A stretch of 17,833 nucleotides of DNA from Roseburia sp. CAG:303 (GTDB taxonomy: Bacteria; Bacillota; Clostridia; Lachnospirales; Lachnospiraceae): positions 135,388 through 153,220 of the forward strand of contig FR900185.1 of the NCBI GenBank assembly GCA_000437755.1, in the 5' to 3' direction. Under the pieces are notes generated by a model. It saw only the letters and a program-made list of their open reading frames with translations, ran no database searches and had not been told where the DNA came from. Position numbers and translations under genes: made by a program. This document shows, piece after piece, positions 1 to 6,188 of the stretch (position 1 is the stretch's first letter; each line of letters begins with the position of its first letter).

Positions 1-1035
1 TCTGGTAAACATGGCAGAACCATGTACTCTTGGAATCAGGTCAACTTCTGCTGCAAGTGGACGGATCTGTGTTAATTCACGGCCATCCGGTCTCTTATGA
101 TCCTTTAAAATCATCTTTCTGACAGTCTTTTTCTCGTACTGGTATACCGCATCGCCAATCAGTGCCAGCCATTCTTCATTTTCCGCAAATGCTTCTGCCA
201 GTTTATCCTTTAATGCACTGATTCTTTCTTCTCTTACCTGCTTGTCCTCTGCAAACATGATAACTTCCATCTCTGCAGGAGGTACAATTTCCTTAATGGC
301 AGCAAATAATTCTTCCGGAATGGCGCAGCTTGTATATTCATGCTTCTGCTTGCCGCACTCTGCCACAATGGTATCAATAAATGCAATGATCTGCTGGTTT
401 ACTTCGTGTGCCTTGTAAATCGCTTCGATCATCTTTGCTTCCGGAATCTCGTTTGCTCCGGCTTCGATCATGATTACTTTTTCCCTTGTGGACGCAACGG
501 TAAGCTTTAAGTCAGAAACCGATGTCTGTGCCGCACTCGGGTTGATGATAAATTCTCCGTCAATCAGACCTACCTGTGTGGTTGCACAAGGACCATCAAA
601 CGGAATATCAGAAATAGCTACTGCGATGGCAGAGCCAAGCATGGCAGTAAGTTCCGGTGTACATTCCGGATCTACGGACATTACCATGTTATTTAAAGTT
701 ACGTCATTTCTGTAGTCCTTCGGGAAGAGTGGTCTCATCGGACGGTCAATGACTCTGGAAGTCAGGATCGCATTTTCAGATGCTTTTCCCTCTCTCTTAT
801 TAAATCCGCCCGGAATTTTTCCTACAGCATATAATTTTTCTTCGTATTCTACACTCAGAGGGAAGAAGTCGATACCATCCCTTGGCTTCTCTGATGCTGT
901 TGCAGTAGAGAGTACGGTAGTATCCCCATAATGCATGAAAGCTGCACCATTTGCCTGTTTTGCCACACGTCCCACATCTACGGTCAGTGTTCTTCCAGCC
1001 AGTTCCATACTGAAACTCTTATAATTCTTTTCCAT
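1..1035 (-). CDS. pnp: Polyribonucleotide nucleotidyltransferase (PNPase), N-terminal half, cut by the window edge
   Basis: PNPase is a phosphorolytic 3'-to-5' exoribonuclease of mRNA turnover that acts in the cytoplasm, normally as a trimer. The open frame runs 345 codons from ATG at 1035 to base 1 without a stop. It covers the first RNase PH domain (the PGGFNKREG and SRVIDRPMRPLFP stretches are typical of the family), the helical linker, and the start of the second RNase PH domain, where the last residues read HGSAMFTR, matching the PNPase THGSALFTRGETQ block. The missing half should hold the rest of that catalytic domain plus KH and S1 domains, as the family is usually about 700 residues. 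The start is supported by GAGG at 1041-1044, 5 nt upstream. The gene follows rpsO with a 202-nt structured gap, the conserved bacterial rpsO-pnp arrangement. Confidence 0.96.
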   Translation of the reverse strand, partial: MEKNYKSFSMELAGRTLTVDVGRVAKQANGAAFMHYGDTTVLSTATASEKPRDGIDFFPLSVEYEEKLYAVGKIPGGFNKREGKASENAILTSRVIDRPMRPLFPKDYRNDVTLNNMVMSVDPECTPELTAMLGSAIAVAISDIPFDGPCATTQVGLIDGEFIINPSAAQTSVSDLKLTVASTREKVIMIEAGANEIPEAKMIEAIYKAHEVNQQIIAFIDTIVAECGKQKHEYTSCAIPEELFAAIKEIVPPAEMEVIMFAEDKQVREERISALKDKLAEAFAENEEWLALIGDAVYQYEKKTVRKMILKDHKRPDGRELTQIRPLAAEVDLIPRVHGSAMFTR

Positions 1036-1090
1036 ATTTACCTCATTTCATATCTGTTTGTTATTCATTTACCGGTTACTTCCGGTTTTC

Positions 1091-1165
1091 TGCGGAAATC
1101 CGAAAACACTGAAAAGCACAGATTACTTCTGTCCTTTTCAGTGGTCCCGGTCAGGCATTTCCGCA
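1091..1165 (-). promoter_or_regulatory. Long stem-loop in the pnp leader, candidate RNase-processing/autoregulatory site
   Basis: Two nested inverted repeats lie just upstream of pnp. The inner arms 1107-1116 and 1134-1143 are perfect 10-bp complements. They continue past a single C/C mismatch into a 5-bp stem (1118-1122 with 1128-1132) closed by a 5-nt loop. The outer arms 1091-1099 and 1157-1165 are perfect 9-bp complements. The result is an almost continuous double-stranded leader structure. In E. coli the pnp leader stem-loop is cut by RNase III and PNPase then represses its own mRNA. A similar role here is inferred from position and shape only. The inner stem is followed by no U-tract on the pnp strand, so it does not look like a terminator. 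Confidence 0.6.
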
Positions 1166-1182
1166 TCTGCCTTTAATTAAGA

Positions 1183-1208
1183 ATAGACAAGGCTTGCGCC
1201 CTGTCTAT
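1183..1208 (-). terminator. Hairpin after rpsO, weak terminator or attenuator
   Basis: An 11-bp stem (1183-1193 with 1198-1208, including one G-U pair) closes on a GCAA tetraloop in the minus-strand RNA, and is followed by UUCUUAAUU. It lies 29 nt beyond the rpsO stop and before the pnp leader. The broken U-run suggests partial termination or a 3' end stabilising the rpsO message while allowing read-through into pnp. The hairpin itself is seen directly. Its effect is inferred. Confidence 0.55.
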
Positions 1209-1237
1209 ATATGTCCACGGTATACCGTAGAAAAGTA

Positions 1238-1504
1238 TTACTTTCTGATTCCTAACTTTTCGATTAAAGCACGGTATCCTTCCAGATCATTCTTCTTTAA
1301 ATAATCAAGTAATCCTCTTCTCTTACCTACCATCTTAAGAAGACCTCTTCTTGAATGGTGATCTTTCTGATTAACCTTTAAATGCTCTGTTAATTCGTTG
1401 ATTCTTTCTGTAAGAATAGCGATCTGTACTTCTGGTGAGCCAGTATCTCCTTCTTTTCTTCCATAAGCCTGAATCAGTTCTGCTTTCTTTTCCTTTGAAA
1501 TCAT
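1238..1504 (-). CDS. rpsO: 30S ribosomal protein S15
   Basis: S15 is a primary binder of 16S rRNA that helps organise the central domain of the 30S subunit. The 88-residue product matches the usual 88-89 residues of the family throughout, with the hallmark DTGSPEVQ and HSRRGLLKMVGKRR segments. The start is taken at ATG 1504 (MISKEKKAEL): GGAGG at 1513-1517 stands 8 nt upstream. A frame extension starting five codons earlier would place that ribosome binding site inside the gene. The gene has its own promoter at 1600-1628 and a structured leader of about 90 nt. It is followed by a hairpin and then pnp. S15 commonly represses its own translation by binding its leader, and the leader here could serve that purpose. 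Confidence 0.97.
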   Translation of the reverse strand: MISKEKKAELIQAYGRKEGDTGSPEVQIAILTERINELTEHLKVNQKDHHSRRGLLKMVGKRRGLLDYLKKNDLEGYRALIEKLGIRK

Positions 1505-1512
1505 TGTAATTT

Positions 1513-1517
1513 CCTCC
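1513..1517 (-). promoter_or_regulatory. Ribosome binding site fixing the rpsO start
   Basis: GGAGG on the minus strand lies 8 nt before ATG 1504. It selects the 88-residue S15 over a frame start five codons upstream. Confidence 0.85.
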
Positions 1518-1556
1518 ATTTAATATAATCTTGAATCCCTGAACACTTCAGCAATG

Positions 1557-1572
1557 GTCGGAGTTTTCCAAC
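1557..1572 (-). promoter_or_regulatory. Hairpin in the rpsO leader, candidate S15-binding element
   Basis: Within the roughly 90-nt leader, GUUGGA (1567-1572) can pair with UCCGAC (1557-1562) around an AAAC loop, giving a 6-bp stem with a U-G pair next to G-C pairs. Flanking TGAAC and GTTCA segments could close a larger multibranch structure. S15 recognises a G-U/G-C motif in 16S rRNA and in several unrelated rpsO leaders. The pairing is visible in the sequence, while recognition by S15 is inference. Confidence 0.4.
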
Positions 1573-1599
1573 AACCGGGTGTCAGTTCACACGATGATT

Positions 1600-1628
1600 A
1601 ATATACTATATCAGAATAGAAAAGTCAA
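1600..1628 (-). promoter_or_regulatory. SigmaA-type promoter for rpsO
   Basis: On the minus strand, TTGACT (1623-1628) and TATATT (1600-1605) are separated by exactly 17 nt. Transcription would begin near 1593 and run into rpsO. The -35 box begins 7 nt after the stop codon of the upstream NlpC/P60 gene, so there is no room for a terminator between them. Confidence 0.75.
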
Positions 1629-1635
1629 GACCTTT

Positions 1636-2889
1636 TTAGGATATAACTCTTACCGCACAATATGGTGTAGTAAAGTAAGCGTTTCCAATGCAGATACCCG
1701 TTGCCGGTGTGGATGCATGTACAATCTTTCCGTTTCCGATATAGATGGCAACATGACCGGATCCGTCACTGTATCTGTATACAAGGATATCTCCCGGCTG
1801 TGCTTCCGTATAACTGATTCTTGTTCCGGCACCCGGATATGCGGAAGATGTTCTTGGCAGGGAATAACCGAAATGTCCGAAAATCTGCTGACAGAAACCA
1901 GAACAGTCAATTCCGTTTGTCAGGCTGTTTCCGCCGTAGACATATGGATTTCCTAAAAACTGGTATGCATAGTTAATAATATCGATCGCCTTCTGGGATG
2001 CATTGGCAGAAGAATATGTTGTGGATGTACCATCGGCTGCCACCAGTGTTGCGATGGATTCCGCAACCGGAAGTGTAGTCATGCTTTCCACATATTCTGC
2101 ACTTACATATCCTTCCAGATTATTGATATTGATCTTATACCAGCCATTCGACTCGCCTTCCAGAATTTCCAGAATTTCCAGAATTTCTCCATTCTCAACC
2201 CTGGTCGCAATGGAGCAGTCCTGAGACGGTTCCTGACGTACATTTAAAACATCACAGTTTACTTTTAAAACGTTTTTCATGGTTTCCATTGCTTTCACAT
2301 TGGCTTCATAACCACTTAAAATATACTGCTTATCCACATAACCATTTACACTGCCTGACTGAATCTTATACCAGCCATCCTCTTCTCCGAGAATTTCACA
2401 AGCTGCTCCGCCCGGCATCTTTCCGACAATATTATGATCCGTACCTGCTCCGGAACGGACATTCAGATAGGTAGTTACATTGGAAACACCTAAATTCGTA
2501 TATCCTGCAATAACAGAACCTTCCGGAACAAATTTCAATGCAACATCCAGTGCTTCCACGGATGCATTTCCCGTTTCATTGTCTGCCACTGTAATATAAT
2601 TTCCATATCCATCCAGTGCTTCCGACATGCCAGCTTCTGAGTACATCAGTGTTCCGGTCTGTTCTTTCAACTTAGCATTATTTTCAACATTATCATATAA
2701 TGCAGACAATAATGATGAGCTGACAAATGTATCTCCTGTATATTCAGCTTCCTGTTTCACTTCCTGAATGTTTGCTGTTTCTTCTTTCTTCTCTTCCTGG
2801 TTACCATTGCCGCCAAATGTGAAGGCTGTTACACCCAATGCTGTTAATGCAGCAACAGATAATCCTGCAACTAGTTTTGTATTTCGCAT
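1636..2889 (-). CDS. Secreted NlpC/P60 cell-wall peptidase with two SH3b domains
   Basis: Likely a gamma-D-glutamyl-type endopeptidase that trims peptidoglycan stem peptides outside the cell. The 417-residue product starts at ATG 2889, with AAGGAGG at 2894-2900; a longer frame start upstream lacks such a site and would hide the signal peptide. Visible parts: an N-terminal hydrophobic signal or anchor segment (residues 5-26), a charged linker, SH3b 1 (about 137-192, with YLNVRSGAGT and GWYKI), SH3b 2 (about 208-267, with VLNVRQEPS and NGWYKI) and an NlpC/P60 domain (about 298-417). Catalytic candidates are Cys329 in DCSGF, His379 in GHVAIYIG and His391 in VHAS. Residues 235-243 are a threefold EIL repeat. 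It is expressed from its own consensus promoter and sits between ribF and rpsO, where this gene order is normally uninterrupted. The exact bond cut cannot be told from sequence. Confidence 0.92.
   Translation of the reverse strand: MRNTKLVAGLSVAALTALGVTAFTFGGNGNQEEKKEETANIQEVKQEAEYTGDTFVSSSLLSALYDNVENNAKLKEQTGTLMYSEAGMSEALDGYGNYITVADNETGNASVEALDVALKFVPEGSVIAGYTNLGVSNVTTYLNVRSGAGTDHNIVGKMPGGAACEILGEEDGWYKIQSGSVNGYVDKQYILSGYEANVKAMETMKNVLKVNCDVLNVRQEPSQDCSIATRVENGEILEILEILEGESNGWYKININNLEGYVSAEYVESMTTLPVAESIATLVAADGTSTTYSSANASQKAIDIINYAYQFLGNPYVYGGNSLTNGIDCSGFCQQIFGHFGYSLPRTSSAYPGAGTRISYTEAQPGDILVYRYSDGSGHVAIYIGNGKIVHASTPATGICIGNAYFTTPYCAVRVIS
2161..2187 (-). repeat. Three perfect 9-nt tandem repeats inside the second SH3b domain
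   Basis: The unit CAGAATTTC (plus strand) occurs three times without a mismatch and encodes Glu-Ile-Leu three times (residues 235-243). By alignment to the first SH3b domain and the usual SH3b spacing before the GWYKI strand, this region looks about one unit (3 residues) longer than typical. Confidence 0.9.
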
Positions 2890-2943
2890 ATTTCCTCCTT
2901 CTGCTAATACATTAGTAAGTTTTTGTAATAAACACCAAAGAAA

Positions 2944-2971
2944 ATTATAGCACATTCTCTCAATATGTCAA
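2944..2971 (-). promoter_or_regulatory. Consensus sigmaA promoter with extended -10 for the NlpC/P60 gene
   Basis: On the minus strand, TTGACA (2966-2971) and TATAAT (2944-2949) are both perfect consensus hexamers, 16 nt apart, with TGC just before the -10 (extended -10). The -35 hexamer contains the TGA stop codon of ribF (2968-2970). This is the best promoter match in the window. Confidence 0.9.
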
Positions 2972-3876
2972 CCTTGTTTCCATAAATCGACATCATGACG
3001 GATTTGGTCTTTTAATTCTTCTAATGAACCAAACTGCATTTCCGGACGTATAAATTCATGAAAATACACCGTTACCGCCTGTCCGTATAAGTCGCCTGAG
3101 AAATCAAAAATATTTGTTTCTACATTAATCTGTCTGCCGGTTTCCACAGTCGGTTTCCTGCCTACATTCGTAATTCCTCTTTTTCTGATTCCGTCAAATT
3201 CTATCTCCGTACCGTATACACCATTTGGAGGAAGAATTTTATCCTCAGCCGGAATCAGATTCACCGTAGGAAAATCAATGGTCCTTCCCAGGGCATTTCC
3301 ATGCATTACCACACCACTGATCGCATATGCATGTCCCATCATTTTATTTGCATGCCCGATATTTCCCAGCAAAAGTTCCTGCCGGATGCGGGTACTGCTG
3401 ATTATTTCTTCATCTTCCATGACATGGTCCACCAGTTTCATTTCAAACCCGTAAGTCCTGCCTAACTGTTCCAGCATATCCACATTGCCGCGTCTTCCCT
3501 TTCCAAAGTGAAAATTTCTGCCACATACAATTTTTACTGCACCCAGTTTTTCTTTCAGATATATCCGTACAAAATCTTCTGCCTCTACGGCGAGAAATTT
3601 TTCATCCAGCGGAATATCAATCAGATAATCAATTCCACAGGCTTCAAAATAATCCTGCTTTTCTTTATCCGTCATAATATATCTCAATTTTTTATGGGTA
3701 AGAACCGCTTCCGGTGAAATAGAAAATGTAATAATTACGGTTTTCACATCTTCTGTCTTATCCCGTTTTAACTCCTGCAGAATCTGTTGGTGGCCAAGAT
3801 GCACTCCATCGAATTTTCCCAGGGCTACCACCGATTTTGCAAGTCTGAAATTTTCTATTTTATTTATCACAATCAT
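2968..3876 (-). CDS. ribF: Bifunctional riboflavin kinase / FMN adenylyltransferase
   Basis: RibF converts riboflavin to FMN and then FAD in the cytoplasm, using ATP in both steps. The 302-residue length is normal for the family. The N-terminal adenylyltransferase domain has GKFDGVHLGH at 20-29 and STRIRQEL from 161. The C-terminal flavokinase domain has GRTIDFPTVN at 197-206 (usual form GRxIGFPTAN), PPNGVYGTEI, NVGRKPTV and the catalytic-type Glu in VETNIFDF (Glu253). The start ATG 3876 is preceded by TAAGGAT, in which the TAA is the stop of truB, so translation is probably coupled across the 11-nt gap. This is the last gene of the rimP-infB-truB operon, and its stop codon lies inside the -35 box of the next gene. 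No FMN riboswitch is present upstream, as expected for an internal operon gene. Confidence 0.96.
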   Translation of the reverse strand: MIVINKIENFRLAKSVVALGKFDGVHLGHQQILQELKRDKTEDVKTVIITFSISPEAVLTHKKLRYIMTDKEKQDYFEACGIDYLIDIPLDEKFLAVEAEDFVRIYLKEKLGAVKIVCGRNFHFGKGRRGNVDMLEQLGRTYGFEMKLVDHVMEDEEIISSTRIRQELLLGNIGHANKMMGHAYAISGVVMHGNALGRTIDFPTVNLIPAEDKILPPNGVYGTEIEFDGIRKRGITNVGRKPTVETGRQINVETNIFDFSGDLYGQAVTVYFHEFIRPEMQFGSLEELKDQIRHDVDLWKQG

Positions 3877-3887
3877 GGTATTTATCC

Positions 3888-4796
3888 TTATATAAACATT
3901 TTATATGGTTTTAAATAAGTTCTGTTTTTTTCACAGGTATATACCGCCTTAAAACAGCCGGTGCTGTCATACACGCGGATGTAAGACATATCTCTGTATT
4001 CTCCTGATATCATATCGGGTTTCAATGGATTGCCATTCTGAAGAATACGGTCGTATTCCGGTTTTGTCCTGACTGCCGGGAATTCCTCAAACATCCGATC
4101 CACAGGGAGAATTGCCTTATCGATACTTCCATCTTTTGTCATATCTTCAATCTGTGCCAGGGTATAGGAATTTTCCAGCAAAAAGGGACCGGACTTGATT
4201 CTCACCAGTTCTTCCATGCAGCCGTATACACCCATCTTTTCCCCGATATCATGGCAGAGAGTACGAATATAAGTTCCTTTGGAACATTCCACCTGAATCG
4301 TGATTCTCGGATACTCATATGCAATCAGATCGATTTTATAAAAACTGACTTTTCTTGTCTTTCTTTCCACCACTTTCCCCTCGCGGGCAAGCTCGTACAG
4401 TTTTTTTCCATTTATCTTGATCGCACTGTACATAGGCGGAAGCTGATCGTATTCCCCGATAAATTCCTGCAGCACTTTCCTTACTGCTTCTTCGTTTACC
4501 ATCTGCTGCATCTTCTCCGGATCCGGGTATGATTTGATTACCGTTCCCGAAATATCCTGGGTATCCGTAGCCTGTCCAAATAATAGGACCGCCCGGTATG
4601 CCTTTGTCTTATCGGTAATCATATCGCATAATTTCGTACCTGATCCAAGACACACAGGAAGGACTCCTGTTGCATCCGGATCAAGGGTACCTGTATGCCC
4701 TATTTTTTTCTGTTTTAATATTCCTCTTAATTTTGCCACAACGTCATGGGATGTATATCCCTTTTCCTTGCAGACATTCAGAATTCCATTATACAT
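3888..4796 (-). CDS. truB: tRNA pseudouridine(55) synthase TruB
   Basis: TruB isomerises U55 to pseudouridine in the T-loop of nearly all tRNAs and also helps tRNA folding. The 302-residue protein has the catalytic motif GHTGTLDPDATGVLP with nucleophile Asp39, the LPPMYSAIKINGKKLYELAREG block and CSKGTYIRTLCHDIG. The C-terminal stretch after about residue 220 is the small TruB C-terminal/PUA-like region. The start codon ATG 4796 overlaps the end of nrnA by 8 nt, suggesting coupled translation, and the gene lies 11 nt upstream of ribF. The truB-ribF pairing downstream of infB-rbfA is standard in Firmicutes. Confidence 0.97.
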   Translation of the reverse strand: MYNGILNVCKEKGYTSHDVVAKLRGILKQKKIGHTGTLDPDATGVLPVCLGSGTKLCDMITDKTKAYRAVLLFGQATDTQDISGTVIKSYPDPEKMQQMVNEEAVRKVLQEFIGEYDQLPPMYSAIKINGKKLYELAREGKVVERKTRKVSFYKIDLIAYEYPRITIQVECSKGTYIRTLCHDIGEKMGVYGCMEELVRIKSGPFLLENSYTLAQIEDMTKDGSIDKAILPVDRMFEEFPAVRTKPEYDRILQNGNPLKPDMISGEYRDMSYIRVYDSTGCFKAVYTCEKNRTYLKPYKMFI

Positions 4797-5748
4797 TGCC
4801 TGCCGCCTTTATCTGTTCATCAATTCTCTGCAGAATATTGTTAATCGCATCATGAACCGTTCCTTTGAGATTGCATCCTGCCGCACGCACATGACCGCCG
4901 CCGCCAAAATATGTGGCAACTTCATTTACATTTACATAATTTTTGGATCTTAAACTTACTTTAAATTCCATATGCTGAATCTCGTACATGAAAATGGCAC
5001 ATTCCACACCGGAAGTCAGTCTGAGCTGTTCTACGATGCCGCCCATTTCCTTCGGTGTTATTCCGTAAAAGTCCATATCCTTTTTCGTCAGATAAGATAC
5101 GATGCACGCGCCATCCAGAACAATCATGCTTTCCAGCAATGCTCTTCCGAGAATCTGGTTCTGCACATACGTTTTTTCGTAGAATCCCTGATCTATAATC
5201 TTCTGGCTGTCAAGTCCTTTTCCGAGGAGCTTTCCTGCCACGACCATGGTATGCTCCGTTGTGCTGCGATACTTAAATACCCCTGTATCATGAACAATTC
5301 CTGTATACAATGCTTCCGCCGTATTTACGGATATCTTTTCCTCTTCCAGCATATCAAAGATTACTTCGCATACGGAACCAATCTCCGGGTGTACATAATT
5401 CACATTGGCATATCCTGTATTGCTGATATGATGGTCAATGCAGGCAGTATTTGCCGTCTGTTCAAACAGCTCACCTGCAATGCCCATTCTTTCTTTATCC
5501 GCAAGGTCTACTGCAAGAAACAGGTCAAATCCGGTATCCTTTACTTCGTTTTCTATTTTTTCAAAATTTTTCAGATAGGATAGCTTTTTGGACGGCTGTT
5601 CCAGATACACATGAACTTCCGTCTCCTTATCGTTTTCTACAATATAATTATAGAGTCCGAGAGCTGCTCCCACGCAATCCCCGTCAGGTCTTACATGACC
5701 GGCAATTGCTATCTTCTTTGCGTTTCTTATTATTTCTGCCAGTTTCAT
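4789..5748 (-). CDS. nrnA: DHH-family nanoRNase / 3',5'-pAp phosphatase
   Basis: NrnA degrades very short RNA oligonucleotides (2-5 nt) to mononucleotides and dephosphorylates pAp. It completes RNA decay in Firmicutes that lack Orn and can also remove pGpG, the breakdown product of c-di-GMP. The 319-residue protein carries the DHH phosphoesterase motifs in order: HVRPDGD (18-24), VDLADKERMG (80-89), the signature DHH (105-107), GIVHDTG (150-156), and the C-terminal DHHA1 glycine motif GGGGHVRAAG. ATG 5748 has AGAGG 7 nt upstream. It lies 34 nt after rbfA and overlaps truB by 8 nt. It could equally be annotated as a generic bifunctional oligoribonuclease/PAP phosphatase; sequence alone does not show which activity dominates. 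Confidence 0.93.
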   Translation of the reverse strand: MKLAEIIRNAKKIAIAGHVRPDGDCVGAALGLYNYIVENDKETEVHVYLEQPSKKLSYLKNFEKIENEVKDTGFDLFLAVDLADKERMGIAGELFEQTANTACIDHHISNTGYANVNYVHPEIGSVCEVIFDMLEEEKISVNTAEALYTGIVHDTGVFKYRSTTEHTMVVAGKLLGKGLDSQKIIDQGFYEKTYVQNQILGRALLESMIVLDGACIVSYLTKKDMDFYGITPKEMGGIVEQLRLTSGVECAIFMYEIQHMEFKVSLRSKNYVNVNEVATYFGGGGHVRAAGCNLKGTVHDAINNILQRIDEQIKAAGNV

Positions 5749-5782
5749 TCAAACCTCTTTTTCCGCTGCTCTTGCAGCTTAC

Positions 5783-6166
5783 CTATTCTTTCTCTGCTTC
5801 ATCATCACGATGAAGATCCTTTGTTACTTCATCTATTTTCTTTGACATATTGATGCCATATTCAATGGACTGATCCAGCACAAAGGTAAGTTCCGGTGTG
5901 TTTCTTAAATTTACCCGCTGTGCCAGCTGGTGTCGGATATATCCTTCCGCACTCTTTAATCCCTTTATGGTATCTTTGCCATCTTCCGGGCTGCCAAGCA
6001 CACTAATGTATGCTCTGGCATATTTTAAATCAGGTGTTACTTCCACCGCAACCACACTGGTCAGCGGACTGATTCTCGGATCTTTGATATCCTCGCGGAT
6101 GATAACACTTAACTCTCTCATCACTTCGGCATTTACCCGGATATTTTTAACACTGTTTTTTCTCAT
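5783..6166 (-). CDS. rbfA: 30S ribosome-binding factor A
   Basis: RbfA binds the immature 30S subunit near the 16S rRNA 5' region and helps late maturation and cold adaptation. The 127-residue product, including the KH-like fold, matches the family: an N-terminal helix with ELSVIIREDIKDPR, the strands with SVVAVEVTPDLKYARAYISVLG, and the RNTPELTFVLDQSIEYG block near the C-terminus. The acidic tail (DDEAEKE) is typical. ATG 6166 is preceded by AAAGGT at about 8 nt. The gene lies 22 nt downstream of infB, the usual infB-rbfA pairing. Confidence 0.96.
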   Translation of the reverse strand: MRKNSVKNIRVNAEVMRELSVIIREDIKDPRISPLTSVVAVEVTPDLKYARAYISVLGSPEDGKDTIKGLKSAEGYIRHQLAQRVNLRNTPELTFVLDQSIEYGINMSKKIDEVTKDLHRDDEAEKE

Positions 6167-6188
6167 CTATTTTACCTTTCCACAGATT

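Noticed and set aside
1217..1228. Perfect 12-nt palindrome acggtataccgt downstream of rpsO
   Set aside because: Too short, single copy, and located in a 3' untranslated stretch; no paired site or regulator context to support an operator.
2890..2955. Longer N-terminus for the NlpC/P60 protein (22 more residues)
   Set aside because: It would start at the -10 region of the consensus promoter, upstream of the transcript, and would bury the signal peptide and ribosome binding site.
3877..3887. FMN riboswitch for ribF
   Set aside because: There are only 11 nt between truB and ribF and no RFN-type structure; ribF is an internal operon gene.
4972..5583. 203-residue plus-strand open frame opposite nrnA
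   Set aside because: The opposite strand is a clear DHH-family gene; this frame has no start signal and its composition is that of an antisense reading.
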